27,934 nt of DNA from JAGWRA01 sp035534615 (GTDB lineage Bacteria; Acidobacteriota; Vicinamibacteria; Vicinamibacterales; CAVVIG01). The stretch covers positions 1 through 27,934 of the forward strand of contig DATLRO010000078.1 of NCBI GenBank assembly GCA_035534615.1, read 5' to 3'. Positions 18,501 through 26,745 of this stretch are shown here, piece after piece (positions within the stretch are counted from its first letter, which is position 1; every line of letters starts with the position of its first letter). The notes beneath the pieces were generated by a model, which had not been told where the DNA came from, ran no database searches, and saw only the letters and a program-made list of their open reading frames with translations. The position numbers were made by a program, and so were the translations under genes.

Positions 18501-18709
18501 CCTCCCGTCGAACCCATGTAGTAGACATTCGGTTCCTGCGTCACGCCGGTCACGGCCACCACGCGGCCGCCGACATACGGGCCGACGCTGCGCCACTGCA
18601 GGGCGCCGGTGAGCTGCGCAGGCGGTACCGGGGCGGCAAACGCGGCCAGCGGAACAAGGCACAGACCGGACAGAATCAGTCCAATCAGAAAACGTTGTGT
18701 TTTGTACAT
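15590..18709 (-). CDS. Exported sortilin/VPS10-like Asp-box (BNR) beta-propeller protein, copy B
   Basis: The protein has 1039 residues. ATG 18709 has a GAGAGG-like Shine-Dalgarno nine bases upstream and opens a signal peptide (hydrophobic core about 7-24, Ala-Phe-Ala cleavage site). The frame stays open further upstream to 19003, but that part has no propeller or signal character. About eleven Asp-box repeats recur roughly every 45-60 residues, and the SVGPYVGGRV opening is shared in form with copy A (LIGPFRGGRV). The C-terminal 300 residues hold a beta-sandwich-like region, then a helical tail ending in Lys-Arg. The family is well represented in Acidobacteriota and related groups; its ligand is generally unknown. 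It is the first gene of the pair, and its 3' end was duplicated at 12436-12512. Confidence 0.9.
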   Translation of the reverse strand: MYKTQRFLIGLILSGLCLVPLAAFAAPVPPAQLTGALQWRSVGPYVGGRVVAVTGVTQEPNVYYMGSTGGGVWKSDDYGLHWKNISDKYFDNSNIGAIAVAPSDPKVIYVGTGEPDIRNTMLTGDGMYKSTDAGKTWKKIGLADTHVISRIVVDPSNPDVVYVAAMGHVFASNPERGVFKSTDGGQTWKKILYVDPGTGAIDLIMDPANPTTLYAAMWQAYRTHWTFSSGGTGSGIYKTTDGGANWTNVTHSTGLPTGIFGRIGLAIAPSNPSVMYAIVQAQYKGQAGGLFRSSDGGKSWTLVNNSMDLTQRAFYYSTVYVDPKDPNTIYLPQVAALWVSHDGGKKISRLRPPHGDNHALWINPDHPEIMIEANDGGATVTRDGGRNWSTEHNQPTGQMYHVGLDNQFPFHIYGAQQDEASAEGPSAVAEGGIPPVWTPVRGGEASWVVPEPGKPWITFASGYYDDLWRDNRRTGLITEVSPWPAYKFGLAGDKIRYRYGWIHHPILFAPGNPHELLTGANVVFETLDAGIHWKQISPDLTRNDKSKQQRPGGAISADVTGEEMFDTLSSLAVSPLTDDIIWAGADDGEVHVTTDGGAHWTEARPAELPTWSTITCIEPSHTDKGTAYLSASRFDWDDFHPYVYKTTDYGKHWTALTSGVPDDQYVESVRQDPGDPNLLFLGTSKTVFMSLDGGANWLPLGLNLPAVRVSDIGIQPAQHAVVLATHGRAFWVLDNLQFLEQLGSARVDASAPYLFKPQQTWLVTRGAGFGGPSAGGQNLPAGATVFFHLPASYDGHSPVKLSFTDEAGHVIRSFTLPLKPRTVNFGFGPVTRKGEPLHPGMNRFLWDLRYPTGTDVKGIFNSGFSAAVPIGPEVVPGTYDAVLTYGGTTLKQPFQVKLDPRLTTTQAELQQRFDLLMKIHDAINSLDVKLNEAIDARSALDKAVAGKSVSAATAQTALAALNHDIDDLVDLKIQSGEGALVYPPRLRSWLSAIESRVSLAFVAPTPAMREVAMKRISEEQAGVARLDTDIAKAKAVMKR

Positions 18710-19068
18710 GCGGAAGTGCCTCTCAAGTGAATTCAGCCCAGCGACCGACACTACTCTGTCACATTCAATGGCCTGTACTGCGCGATTCAGGATTTCGTAC
18801 GTGCTCACGAGGCCCTGCCTCAAACCGTTGAGCCTGTGAGACGTGAGGCCCCCAGCGTGGCGGCCTGCGGCAGGGCTTGATGTATCGGCCGCGCTCTCCG
18901 GCAACTGCATCACCATGGTACTCAAAAGCGTTACAGAGATCCTCCTGGTGGTGGTGGCCGCCGATCGCCTCCTGGTGAAACGGCTTTTATGGTCGAGCTG
19001 CATCCAGGAACGTCGTCGTCATCGCCGAATGGCCGGCCCCTTCGTCCACGCGGGGCGGCGTCGAGTCG
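18710..19068. other. Non-coding stretch upstream of the beta-propeller pair
   Basis: I see no gene with start, Shine-Dalgarno and protein-like composition on either strand. It should contain the promoter for the propeller genes, reading leftwards, but no clear -35/-10 pair was found. A small inverted repeat (ctcaa-accg-ttgag, 18819-18832) is present and is not convincing as a terminator. Confidence 0.5.
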
Positions 19069-19203
19069 CTACCGCTGTTCGTACGCGTCCGTCAGCGTCG
19101 CGATATCGAATTTCTTCAGCGCGAGGAATGCCTGGGTAACCCGGGCGATCTGCTCTGTCGTGCCCCGTTGCTGCATGCCGCGCATGATCGTCGGTACGAT
19201 CTG
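19069..19203 (-). pseudogene. Possible 3' remnant of a VOC/PhnB-like (3-demethylubiquinone methyltransferase-like) gene
   Basis: On the minus strand, 44 codons ending in TAG (19071-19069) read as a plausible protein C-terminus. QIVPTIM lies at the beginning and VTQAFLALKKFDIATL near the end. This resembles the last helix region of PhnB/VOC proteins, which commonly end in a WQIVP strand followed by a Met-Lys-Lys-x-Asp-Ile-Ala-x-Leu helix. The same frame continues upstream without a stop for a while but loses any family resemblance, and no start is evident. I read it as a truncated gene. The call rests on a short motif remembered from the family. Confidence 0.3.
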
Positions 19204-19649
19204 CCGTTCGCGATTCCCGCGCTCCAGCTTGCGCGTGCCGGAGAGGACCGGGTAGACTCCGTATCCATTCGTTCGACATGCGTGACCCGCGCGTCCGCGA
19301 CATTATCACCGCGGGTGCCATTCCCCACGTCGAATGAGCCGACGCGGATGCTGGAGGCGAACCTCAGCAGGCGGATCGCCGACAGAGGCAAGAGGGCCGT
19401 TGCGCGCGGCGCCAGGGCGAAATGGCCGGATTGCCGGCCGGGCGGGTGACGCCGCCGCGTTCAGCGTCTTCCTGACGCGGCACATCGCGCCAGCTCGACC
19501 GTAACGGGCGGGTGGTGCGTCGAGCGGCGCTGAAGTGATGCCGCACCCGGAACCGTGCGAATGACGATCGCGGGCGAGTTTCCCTCCTTTCGGCTTCCAG
19601 CCCGGCGCCCGGCACGAACGGCGCGCCCACTCTGCGGGACGTGTCGGCC
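19204..19649. other. Non-coding stretch before the polyketide operon
   Basis: Overlapping short open frames exist on both strands, as expected for GC-rich DNA, but none has protein-like composition or a recognisable motif. It should hold the promoter of the biosynthetic operon. No convincing -35/-10 boxes or terminator were identified. Confidence 0.45.
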
Positions 19650-20621
19650 ATGAGGATCCTGGTCACTGGTGCGACCGGCTTCGTCGGCTCGGCCGTGGTG
19701 CCCCGGCTCGCCCGGGCGGGACATACGGTCCGGTGCCTCGTCCGCCCGTCGAGCGACGTCCGACGCATCGCGTCGGTCAGCTGGGAACGGGCGGAGGGCG
19801 ACGTGCGCGACGCCGACTCGGTCCGACGCGCCATCGAGGGATGCGACGGCGTGGTCCACATGGCGAGCCTCTCCGCCTGGGAGCTGATCGACTCCCCCTT
19901 GATGGGCGAAGTCGTGGTCGGCGGGACCCGGAACGTGCTCGACGCCGCCCTGGCCCACGGCGGCCTCCGCATGGTCTTCGTGTCCAGTGTGCTGGCGGTC
20001 AACGGATCGATCGAGCCGCGGGTCTGCGCTGAGACCGACACCTGGACGCTGCCGGACCGGAATCTCCGCTATTCCGACGCCAAGCGGGCCGCGGAGGCGC
20101 TGTGCGGCGAATACGTCGACCGGGGGCTGCCGGTCGTCATCGTCAACCCGGCGGAGATCTACGGCCCGCAGGACACCGGCTTCATCACGGCCGGCACGCT
20201 CGTCGACTTCGCCCGGAGCAATCCGGTGCTCGTGTGTCACGGCGGCACCAGCGTCGTCCACGTGGATGATGTCGCGGCCGGCATCGCCGCCGCCCTGGAG
20301 CGCGGGCGGGCGGGCGCCCGCTACATCCTGGGCGGCGAGAACCTGACGGTCCGGCAGCTGGCCGAGCTCACGCTCGAACTGCTCGGCGCGCGCCGCCGGG
20401 TCGTCACCCTGCCGAACGGCGTGATCCGCTTCGTGTCCCGGGCCGGCCTGGCCCTGCGGATCCCGCTGCCGTTCAATCCGCGGGTCATCCCGTACGCCAC
20501 GCGCTTCTGGTTCGTCGACGCCAGCCGCGCTCGTGACGAGCTGGGTGTGACCTTCCGACCGGCGCGCGACGTGCTCGCTCCGACGCTCGAATGGCTCCGA
20601 TGCGAAGGTCATATCCGATAG
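19650..20621 (+). CDS. NAD(P)-dependent epimerase/dehydratase (extended SDR)
   Basis: The 323-residue product is an extended short-chain dehydrogenase of the dihydroflavonol reductase/3-beta-hydroxysteroid dehydrogenase group. It has the Rossmann motif GATGFVG (7-13), the Ser of VFVSS (112/113), and the catalytic Y141-x3-K145. The start is ATG 19650, which puts the first beta strand right at the N-terminus; a GTG at 19641 would add three residues. It likely reduces a ketone or oxidises an alcohol. Because its 3' end overlaps the polyketide synthase gene by 31 bases, translation is coupled, and it probably acts on the product or an intermediate, for example reducing the aminoketone released by the synthase. 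Sugar epimerisation is an alternative. Substrate is inferred from context only. Confidence 0.9.
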   Translation: MRILVTGATGFVGSAVVPRLARAGHTVRCLVRPSSDVRRIASVSWERAEGDVRDADSVRRAIEGCDGVVHMASLSAWELIDSPLMGEVVVGGTRNVLDAALAHGGLRMVFVSSVLAVNGSIEPRVCAETDTWTLPDRNLRYSDAKRAAEALCGEYVDRGLPVVIVNPAEIYGPQDTGFITAGTLVDFARSNPVLVCHGGTSVVHVDDVAAGIAAALERGRAGARYILGGENLTVRQLAELTLELLGARRRVVTLPNGVIRFVSRAGLALRIPLPFNPRVIPYATRFWFVDASRARDELGVTFRPARDVLAPTLEWLRCEGHIR

Positions 20622-23600
20622 ATTCGGCGATTGCGATCGTCGGCATGGCCTGCCGCTTCGCGGGCTCCGAGGACCTCCAGGGATTCTGGCAGACGGTCGA
20701 ACGCGGCCGGGTCGAGATCGAGGACGTCCCGCCGGACCGGTGGGACGTCAATCGGTTCTGCGATCCGGATCCGCGGGCGCGGGACAGGAGTTACAGCCGC
20801 CGGCTGGCCCACCTTCGCGACGTCCGATCCTTCGCGCCGCGGTTCTTCGGCATCACGCCGCGCCGGGCGCGGGTGATGGATCCGCAGCAGCGGCTGATGC
20901 TCGACTGCGCGAGGCTGGCCATCGAAGACGCGGGCTACGCCAGAGGCGGGCTGCCCGCCCCCGCCACGGGCGTGTACATCGGCGTGTCCGTCTCCGAGCA
21001 CAAGGACATCGTCACGGGCCGCGTGCATCTGTCGCAGCTGATGGATCGGGCGGGTGACCGGGGTCTTTCCGATTCGGGCACGGCGGTCGCGCTGCTGGAC
21101 GGCCTTCCGCGCTTCCAGGCGCACACCATGGTCGGCCAGATGCTGAACATGAACGCCGCGAACGTGTCGCAGGCCTTCGACTTCGGCGGGCCGGCGCTGG
21201 CCGTCGACACGGCCTGCTCCTCGGCGCTGGTCGCGCTGCACGAGGCGGTGCTGCACCTGAGGATCGGCCTGACCGACGCCGCGGTCGCGGGTGCGGTCTA
21301 CGTGAACCTGGACCCCGGCAACTTCATTGCGTTCAGCCGTATCGGGGCGCTGTCGCGCCACGGCCGGTGCGTGCCGTTCGACCGGCGTGCCGACGGCTTC
21401 GTGATCGGCGAAGGCGTGGGAGCCGTGGTACTCAAGCGCCTCGACGACGCCGTCCGCGACGGCGATCGGGTCTGGGCGGTGATCCGGGGCATCGCCGTCA
21501 ACAACGACGGGCGCGGCGCCGGCCCGATGACGCCCAGCCGCGACGGCCAGGCCCGGGTGATCGAACAGGCCTGGCGGGACGCGGGCGTCCCTCCGGCCTC
21601 GGCCGCCCTGATCGAAGCGCACGGCACGGCGACCGAGGCGGGCGATCTGGCCGAGGTCCTGGCGCTGAAGACGGTCTTCGGGCCGCCGGCTCGGCGGTGC
21701 GCGCTGACGTCGGTGAAGGCCAACATCGGGCACACGCTCGCGGCCAGCGGGATGGCCAGCGTGATCAAGGCGTCGCTGGCGCTCTGGCACCGGCGGATTC
21801 CTCCGCACGCGTCCTTCGAGGAGCCGCGGCCGGACCTCGGCCTGGAGGCGAGCCCGTTCTTCGTGCCGCGCGAGGCGCAGCCCTGGCGGACGGCTGCGCC
21901 CGAGCCCCGGCGCGCCGGCGTCAGCTCGTTCGGCTTCGGCGGTACGAACGTGCACGTGGTGCTCGAAGAAGCACCGCCGTCCGCCCGCCATGCCGCGGCC
22001 GGCGACACGGCCACGGTGTGCCCGGCCGGGTCATGGCCCTTCGTGTTCTATGCCCCAGACGCCACGTTGCTCCGCGGTTATCTGGACGGCGTGCGTACCG
22101 CGCTCGATCGCAGCGCCGAGCCGCTCGCCGACGTCGCCTGGACGGCGTGCATGACGCGGAGGCCGGACGCCGCACGCGCGGCCTTCATGGCGTCCACGCG
22201 GGAGGAACTGCTGGCGGCGCTGGACCGCGCCCGCGCCGGCGCGATCGACGAGCCGGAGGACTGGCCGGCGGACCTCGCAGCCTGCTTCGAGCACCGCCGC
22301 GGGCGGTGCGTCGCCCTGCCGCCCTCGCCCCTGAGGACGCAGGAGTTCTGGCTGCTGTCCCGGCCGATCGCCTCTGCCGGGGAGGAGGCCGCCCCGGCCG
22401 CCGACGGGCTCGAAGACGCCGTGCTGGCGACCCTCGAGCGCGTCAGCGCGTACGGACGCGACCACCTCACGCCGGAACGCCGGCTGACCGCCGATCTCGG
22501 CTTCGACTCGCTGATGACCGCCGACCTGACGGCCGGCCTCGCGACGGCGATTGCCGGCCTGGCCGAGGGTTTCGCGCTGCCGGAGGGACCTGACCTGTCG
22601 ATCGCCGAGCTCGTCGGCTACGTCCGCCGGTCCATCCTGGAGCACCCGGCGCCGGACGCCGTGGCGGCGACCCCGCCTGAAGCCCGGCCGGTCCGGCGGT
22701 TCGTCGCGGGCTGGGTCGATCGGCTGCCGCCGAAGGGGCTCGCGGGCGCCGTCCTGCCGCTGGAGCCGCCGGTGGCGATCCGGCCGGACCGCGGCGGTCT
22801 GGCCGGCGCGCTCGCCGCCAGGCTCGAGGCGGAGGGGCTCGCGGTGTATCTCACCACCGGCGAGCTCCGGCGGGAGACGCGCGCGGTCATTGACCTGAGC
22901 GCGGTGGATGGGGCCGGCGAGATTCGCGACGCGCCGCTCCGGCTCCTGGCCTGCCTCCGCCGCGTGCCGCTCGACCGCCCGCTGGCCGCGGTGGTGGCAG
23001 TCCACCGCGGTCTGGCCGGTGCAGGATTGCCAGGCTTCCTGAAGGCGCTTGCCGGGGAGTGGCCGAGTTCGCTGGTGAAATCCATCCGGCTCGACGCCGT
23101 GACGGACCCTGAGCTGGCCGCTCGGCAGATCGTTCAGGAGCTGACCGGTGGCGACCGCGCCCCGGAAATCGCGATGGTGGGGGCGAGGATCCTGGCGCCG
23201 GCCCTGCTGCCGGCACCGGTGGCGCCTGCCGCGATCCGCGACCGGGCGGTCGTCGTGATTGCCGGCGGGACGGGCGGGATCGGCGCGCGGGTGGCGCGCG
23301 CTCTGGCCGCGGCCCACCACGCGCGTCTGATCCTGCTCGGCCGGCATGCGGCGGCGGATGATCTCCTGGCGGACATCCGTCGCGCGGGTGGCGATGCGGT
23401 CTGCCTCACCTGCGACGTCCGGGACCATCCGGCGGTCGCAGCGGCCGTGGCCCGGGGTGTCGCCGCCTTCGGTCACGTGGACCATGTGCTGCACGCCGCC
23501 GGCGTCATCGAGGATGCACCGCTGGCGCGCAAGGATCCGGACTCGTTCGCCCGGGTGTTCGACACGAAGGTCACCGGCGCGTCGTCGCTGGCGGCCGCCA

Positions 23601-25954
23601 CCGCGGACGAACCGCTCCGCTCCTTCGTGATGCTCTCGTCGTGGGCGGGCCGGTTCGGCAACGCGGGGCAGACGGATTACGCGGCGGCCAGCCACGCACT
23701 GGCGGAGCTCGCGGTCGACCTGGGCGCCCGCCGGCCGTCCGTCCACGTGTGCGCCCTGGAGCTGCCGCTCTGGCTCGGTACGACGATGGCTGAACGCGTT
23801 CCGGCGGCGGCGCGCGGCGCGATGGCGGCGCGCGGAGCCTCGTTTCTGTCGGACGACACCGGGATCGCCGCGGTGCTGGCGGAACTCGGGCAGGTGGGGC
23901 CGGGCGGCGCGGTGCTCCTCGCCTCGAGCCCGGTCGTGCCGGCGCGCGAGATCGTCCAGGTGGTGCACCTCACGCTCGACGCCTGTCCGTGGCTCGCGGC
24001 GCACCGGATCGACGGCGTCATGGTGGTGCCGATCGCCCACGCCGTCGACCTGTGTCTCGCCGCGGCGAAAAGGCTGCTGCCGGCGTCGGACGGCCCCCTG
24101 CGCCTGGCCGATCTGGAGCGGCGGCAGGGGATCCGGCTCGGCGACGATGGCGTGTACGTCTGGGTGCGGGCCCGCGTGGACGGGGCCTCGGTCGCCGTGG
24201 ACCTCTCGTCGGCCGGCTCGCTGTCCGGCACGCGGGTGCCCGGCTATACCGCCAGCGTCTTCCCCGGCGCCGTCGAGGCCGCGCTGATCGCGGAGCCGGA
24301 CGGGACGGCGAGCGGTCCGATCTCGGCGTCCGACTTCTACGCGCGGCACACCTTTCACGGCCCCCAGCTGCACGTGATGGCGGACACGCCGCGCGTCGGC
24401 GAGCGCCACGTGTCGGGCACCGTGCGGTGTTCGGGCAGTCCCGGGGAGGACGTGGACGTGCCCGCGCTGGACGGTGTGCTGCAGACCGCGGCGTACTGGG
24501 CGGTCGTGCGGCACGGGCGGATCCCGCTGCCGACGGCGATTCGCGACATGCGGGTGCTGCGCCCGATCGGCGATCCGGAGCGGATCCGCTGCGTGGGCGC
24601 GCTGGAAGCGCATGTCGACGGCGCGACGATCAGCGGGCAGTTCGACATCTTCGATTCCGCCGGCACGCTGATCGCGCAGCTCCGGGGGCTCGAGGCGCGG
24701 TTCCGCGCGGGGGAGACGCCGGTGCCGGTCGATGAGTCCTCGTACCGCATCGAGCGGTTTCCGGAGGTCGTCGCCCTCCGGCAGCGGATGGCCGACGCGG
24801 CGGCGGCCGGGCTGTGCATCCCGTACTTCACGATGCACGAGGCGGTGGCCCGGGACACGTCGCGCGTCGAAGGACGGGAGGTCATCAGTTTCTCGACCTA
24901 CAACTATCTCGGCCTCAGCGGCTCCCCGGAGGTGACCGCCGCCGCCGCGGACGCCGTCACCCGGTACGGCACCTCGGTGTCCGCCAGTCGGGTCGCGGCC
25001 GGCGAGCGGCCGATCCACCGGCAGCTGGAGGCCGGCATCGCGCGGTTTCTCGGCTGCGAAGACGCGGTCGTGTTCGTCAGTGGGCACGCCACCAATGTGA
25101 CGACGATCGGCCATCTGGTGGGTCGGGGCGATCTGATCCTGTGTGACGCGCTGTCGCACGACAGCATTTTCGGGGGCGCCCGGCTGTCCGGCGCCCGGTA
25201 CCGGACGTTTCCGCACAACGACTGCGACGCGCTGGAGGAGATGCTGCGCGCGATGCGCGCGCAGGCGCGCCGCGTGCTGATCGCCGTCGAGGGGACCTAC
25301 AGCATGGACGGCGACGTTCCGCCGCTCGATCGGTTCATCGCCCTCAAGCGGAAGCACCGGGCGCTGCTGCTCGTGGACGAAGCGCACTCCCTCGGCGTGC
25401 TGGGCGACACGGGGCGGGGCGTGGGCGAGCAGTTCGGCGTCGACCGCTGCGACGTCGAGCTCTGGATGGGCACGCTGTCCAAGACGCTCGCGAGCTGCGG
25501 AGGCTACATCGCGGGGTCGGCCGCGCTGGTGGAGTACCTCAAGTTCACTGCGCCTGGATTCGTCTACAGCGTCGGGATCTCGCCCCCGAACGCCGCCGCG
25601 GCGCTGGCGGCGCTCGAGCAGCTCGCCGCCCGTCCCGACCTGCCCCAAACGCTGCGGCAGCGGTCCGACCTGTTCCGCCGGCTGTGCCGGGAGCGCGGCG
25701 TCAACACCGGCGCCAGCGCCTACGCCGCGGTCGTGCCGTGCATCATCGGCGACTCGCACGAGAGCCTGCGCATGGCCGCGGCACTCGGCCGCCGCGGCGT
25801 CAACGTGCATCCGATCGTGTACCCGGCCGTCGAGGAGCCGCTCGCGCGCCTGCGCTTCTTCATCTCCGCGCTGCATTCCGAGGATCAGCTCCGGTACACG
25901 GTCGAGGCGCTGCACGCCGAGCTGGCCGCTGCCCGGGGCGTGGGGCCGCGGTGA
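20591..25954 (+). CDS. Polyketide synthase without AT: KS-ACP-KR-DH-alpha-oxoamine synthase
   Basis: This is a 1787-residue multidomain enzyme. The ketosynthase (about 10-460) has active-site C209 in DTACSS, H344 in EAHGTAT and H381 in KANIGH. A KS-AT-type linker (about 480-550) runs directly into LPPSPLRTQEFWL (576-588), the motif that normally follows an acyltransferase, so the AT domain is absent. An acyl carrier domain (about 605-685) has the phosphopantetheine Ser S640 in DLGFDSL. The ketoreductase (structural half about 700-870, catalytic half 880-1110) has GGTGGIG (892-898), S1017 and Y1030. The dehydratase (about 1115-1370) has H1138-x3-G-x4-P and D1294. The C-terminal PLP-dependent alpha-oxoamine synthase (about 1390-1780) has DEAHS (1596-1600) and the Schiff-base K1631. 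It should extend an acyl chain, then release it by decarboxylative condensation with an amino acid. ATG 20591 or 20600 could be the start. Confidence 0.93.
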   Translation: MAPMRRSYPIDSAIAIVGMACRFAGSEDLQGFWQTVERGRVEIEDVPPDRWDVNRFCDPDPRARDRSYSRRLAHLRDVRSFAPRFFGITPRRARVMDPQQRLMLDCARLAIEDAGYARGGLPAPATGVYIGVSVSEHKDIVTGRVHLSQLMDRAGDRGLSDSGTAVALLDGLPRFQAHTMVGQMLNMNAANVSQAFDFGGPALAVDTACSSALVALHEAVLHLRIGLTDAAVAGAVYVNLDPGNFIAFSRIGALSRHGRCVPFDRRADGFVIGEGVGAVVLKRLDDAVRDGDRVWAVIRGIAVNNDGRGAGPMTPSRDGQARVIEQAWRDAGVPPASAALIEAHGTATEAGDLAEVLALKTVFGPPARRCALTSVKANIGHTLAASGMASVIKASLALWHRRIPPHASFEEPRPDLGLEASPFFVPREAQPWRTAAPEPRRAGVSSFGFGGTNVHVVLEEAPPSARHAAAGDTATVCPAGSWPFVFYAPDATLLRGYLDGVRTALDRSAEPLADVAWTACMTRRPDAARAAFMASTREELLAALDRARAGAIDEPEDWPADLAACFEHRRGRCVALPPSPLRTQEFWLLSRPIASAGEEAAPAADGLEDAVLATLERVSAYGRDHLTPERRLTADLGFDSLMTADLTAGLATAIAGLAEGFALPEGPDLSIAELVGYVRRSILEHPAPDAVAATPPEARPVRRFVAGWVDRLPPKGLAGAVLPLEPPVAIRPDRGGLAGALAARLEAEGLAVYLTTGELRRETRAVIDLSAVDGAGEIRDAPLRLLACLRRVPLDRPLAAVVAVHRGLAGAGLPGFLKALAGEWPSSLVKSIRLDAVTDPELAARQIVQELTGGDRAPEIAMVGARILAPALLPAPVAPAAIRDRAVVVIAGGTGGIGARVARALAAAHHARLILLGRHAAADDLLADIRRAGGDAVCLTCDVRDHPAVAAAVARGVAAFGHVDHVLHAAGVIEDAPLARKDPDSFARVFDTKVTGASSLAAATADEPLRSFVMLSSWAGRFGNAGQTDYAAASHALAELAVDLGARRPSVHVCALELPLWLGTTMAERVPAAARGAMAARGASFLSDDTGIAAVLAELGQVGPGGAVLLASSPVVPAREIVQVVHLTLDACPWLAAHRIDGVMVVPIAHAVDLCLAAAKRLLPASDGPLRLADLERRQGIRLGDDGVYVWVRARVDGASVAVDLSSAGSLSGTRVPGYTASVFPGAVEAALIAEPDGTASGPISASDFYARHTFHGPQLHVMADTPRVGERHVSGTVRCSGSPGEDVDVPALDGVLQTAAYWAVVRHGRIPLPTAIRDMRVLRPIGDPERIRCVGALEAHVDGATISGQFDIFDSAGTLIAQLRGLEARFRAGETPVPVDESSYRIERFPEVVALRQRMADAAAAGLCIPYFTMHEAVARDTSRVEGREVISFSTYNYLGLSGSPEVTAAAADAVTRYGTSVSASRVAAGERPIHRQLEAGIARFLGCEDAVVFVSGHATNVTTIGHLVGRGDLILCDALSHDSIFGGARLSGARYRTFPHNDCDALEEMLRAMRAQARRVLIAVEGTYSMDGDVPPLDRFIALKRKHRALLLVDEAHSLGVLGDTGRGVGEQFGVDRCDVELWMGTLSKTLASCGGYIAGSAALVEYLKFTAPGFVYSVGISPPNAAAALAALEQLAARPDLPQTLRQRSDLFRRLCRERGVNTGASAYAAVVPCIIGDSHESLRMAAALGRRGVNVHPIVYPAVEEPLARLRFFISALHSEDQLRYTVEALHAELAAARGVGPR

Positions 25955-26745
25955 CGCCGATCCTGGTGCGCCGCGCCGGCGATCTCCCGCCGATCGAACG
26001 CAAGGCGCTCGCCGGCACGCGCGTGCTCCTGTTCCTGTCGCCGTCCGGGCACGCGGTGCAGGAGACGCTGGTGCCGGTCGCCGTGCTGCGGGAGGCCGGC
26101 GTGGGCGTGCACCTCGCCACGTGGGACGCGCGCGCGATCCGGTTCGAGCCGGTCGGGAATCTGATGGCGTTCGCCGCCCCCTGGTCCACCTCGCTGCGCA
26201 GCCTGTGGGCCGCGTGGCGGACCGGGGAGCTGCGCCACGTCACGCCGCTGCGAAACCTGGAGGACGACGGCCTGCTGGGCGGCTGCCTCAGAGGGTTCGA
26301 CGCCCTCGTCATCCCCGGTGGGCACGGACCGGTGTTCGCGGAGTTCCTGCTCGGCGAGCCGGTCCGCGCCCTCCTGCGGACCTTCGCGGAGTCCGGCCGC
26401 ATCGTCGGTCTCGTCTGCCACGCGACGGCGGCGGCCGGCGAGGCGGGCAGGGGACGTGAGATGACGTGCTGGCCGCGCCCCTACGAACGCGTGCTCGGTG
26501 CCCTGCCCCTGCTGGGCGACTACTTCGCGCCGCTGGGCCGGCCCGCCGAGGATTTCGTCGCGGCCGTCGCCTCTCGCGTGCACACGAGCGCCCGGCCGTG
26601 GAAGATGCCGCACGCGGTCATCGACGGCAATCTCGTGACCGCCTGGGGGCCGTGGAGCGCACGTCTGTTCGCGCTGGCGCTGATGAACCGCCTGGCCGCG
26701 CGTCCCGCGCGCGAGGCCTGTCCGGCGCCGGAGGTGCTGTCATGA
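25951..26745 (+). CDS. DJ-1/PfpI family protein (type 1 glutamine amidotransferase-like)
   Basis: The 264-residue product has the DJ-1/PfpI fold signature: a first strand VLLFLS (25-30), GFDALVIPGGHGP (115-127), and a nucleophile elbow with C156-H157 in LVCHATAA. Members act as chaperones, glyoxalases/deglycases, amidases or isonitrile hydratases. A biosynthetic or detoxifying role towards a reactive carbonyl is possible here. A segment around 75-110, between the early strands and the PGG motif, is longer than in short DJ-1 proteins and resembles the Hsp31-type insertion. The GTG start overlaps the synthase stop as GTGA, and its own stop overlaps the next gene as ATGA, so it belongs to the operon. 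Function cannot be fixed from sequence. Confidence 0.85.
   Translation: MTPILVRRAGDLPPIERKALAGTRVLLFLSPSGHAVQETLVPVAVLREAGVGVHLATWDARAIRFEPVGNLMAFAAPWSTSLRSLWAAWRTGELRHVTPLRNLEDDGLLGGCLRGFDALVIPGGHGPVFAEFLLGEPVRALLRTFAESGRIVGLVCHATAAAGEAGRGREMTCWPRPYERVLGALPLLGDYFAPLGRPAEDFVAAVASRVHTSARPWKMPHAVIDGNLVTAWGPWSARLFALALMNRLAARPAREACPAPEVLS

Noticed and set aside
15821..18730. A 969-codon plus-strand open frame opposite propeller copy B
   Set aside because: It is a mirror of the repeated Asp-box coding sequence. Its His/Arg/Val-rich periodicity derives from the opposite strand.
22031..25915. A 1294-codon minus-strand open frame opposite the polyketide synthase
   Set aside because: It is the complement of well-defined KR, DH and PLP domains. 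It shows low-complexity Arg/Gly/His-rich sequence and has no ribosome-binding site.
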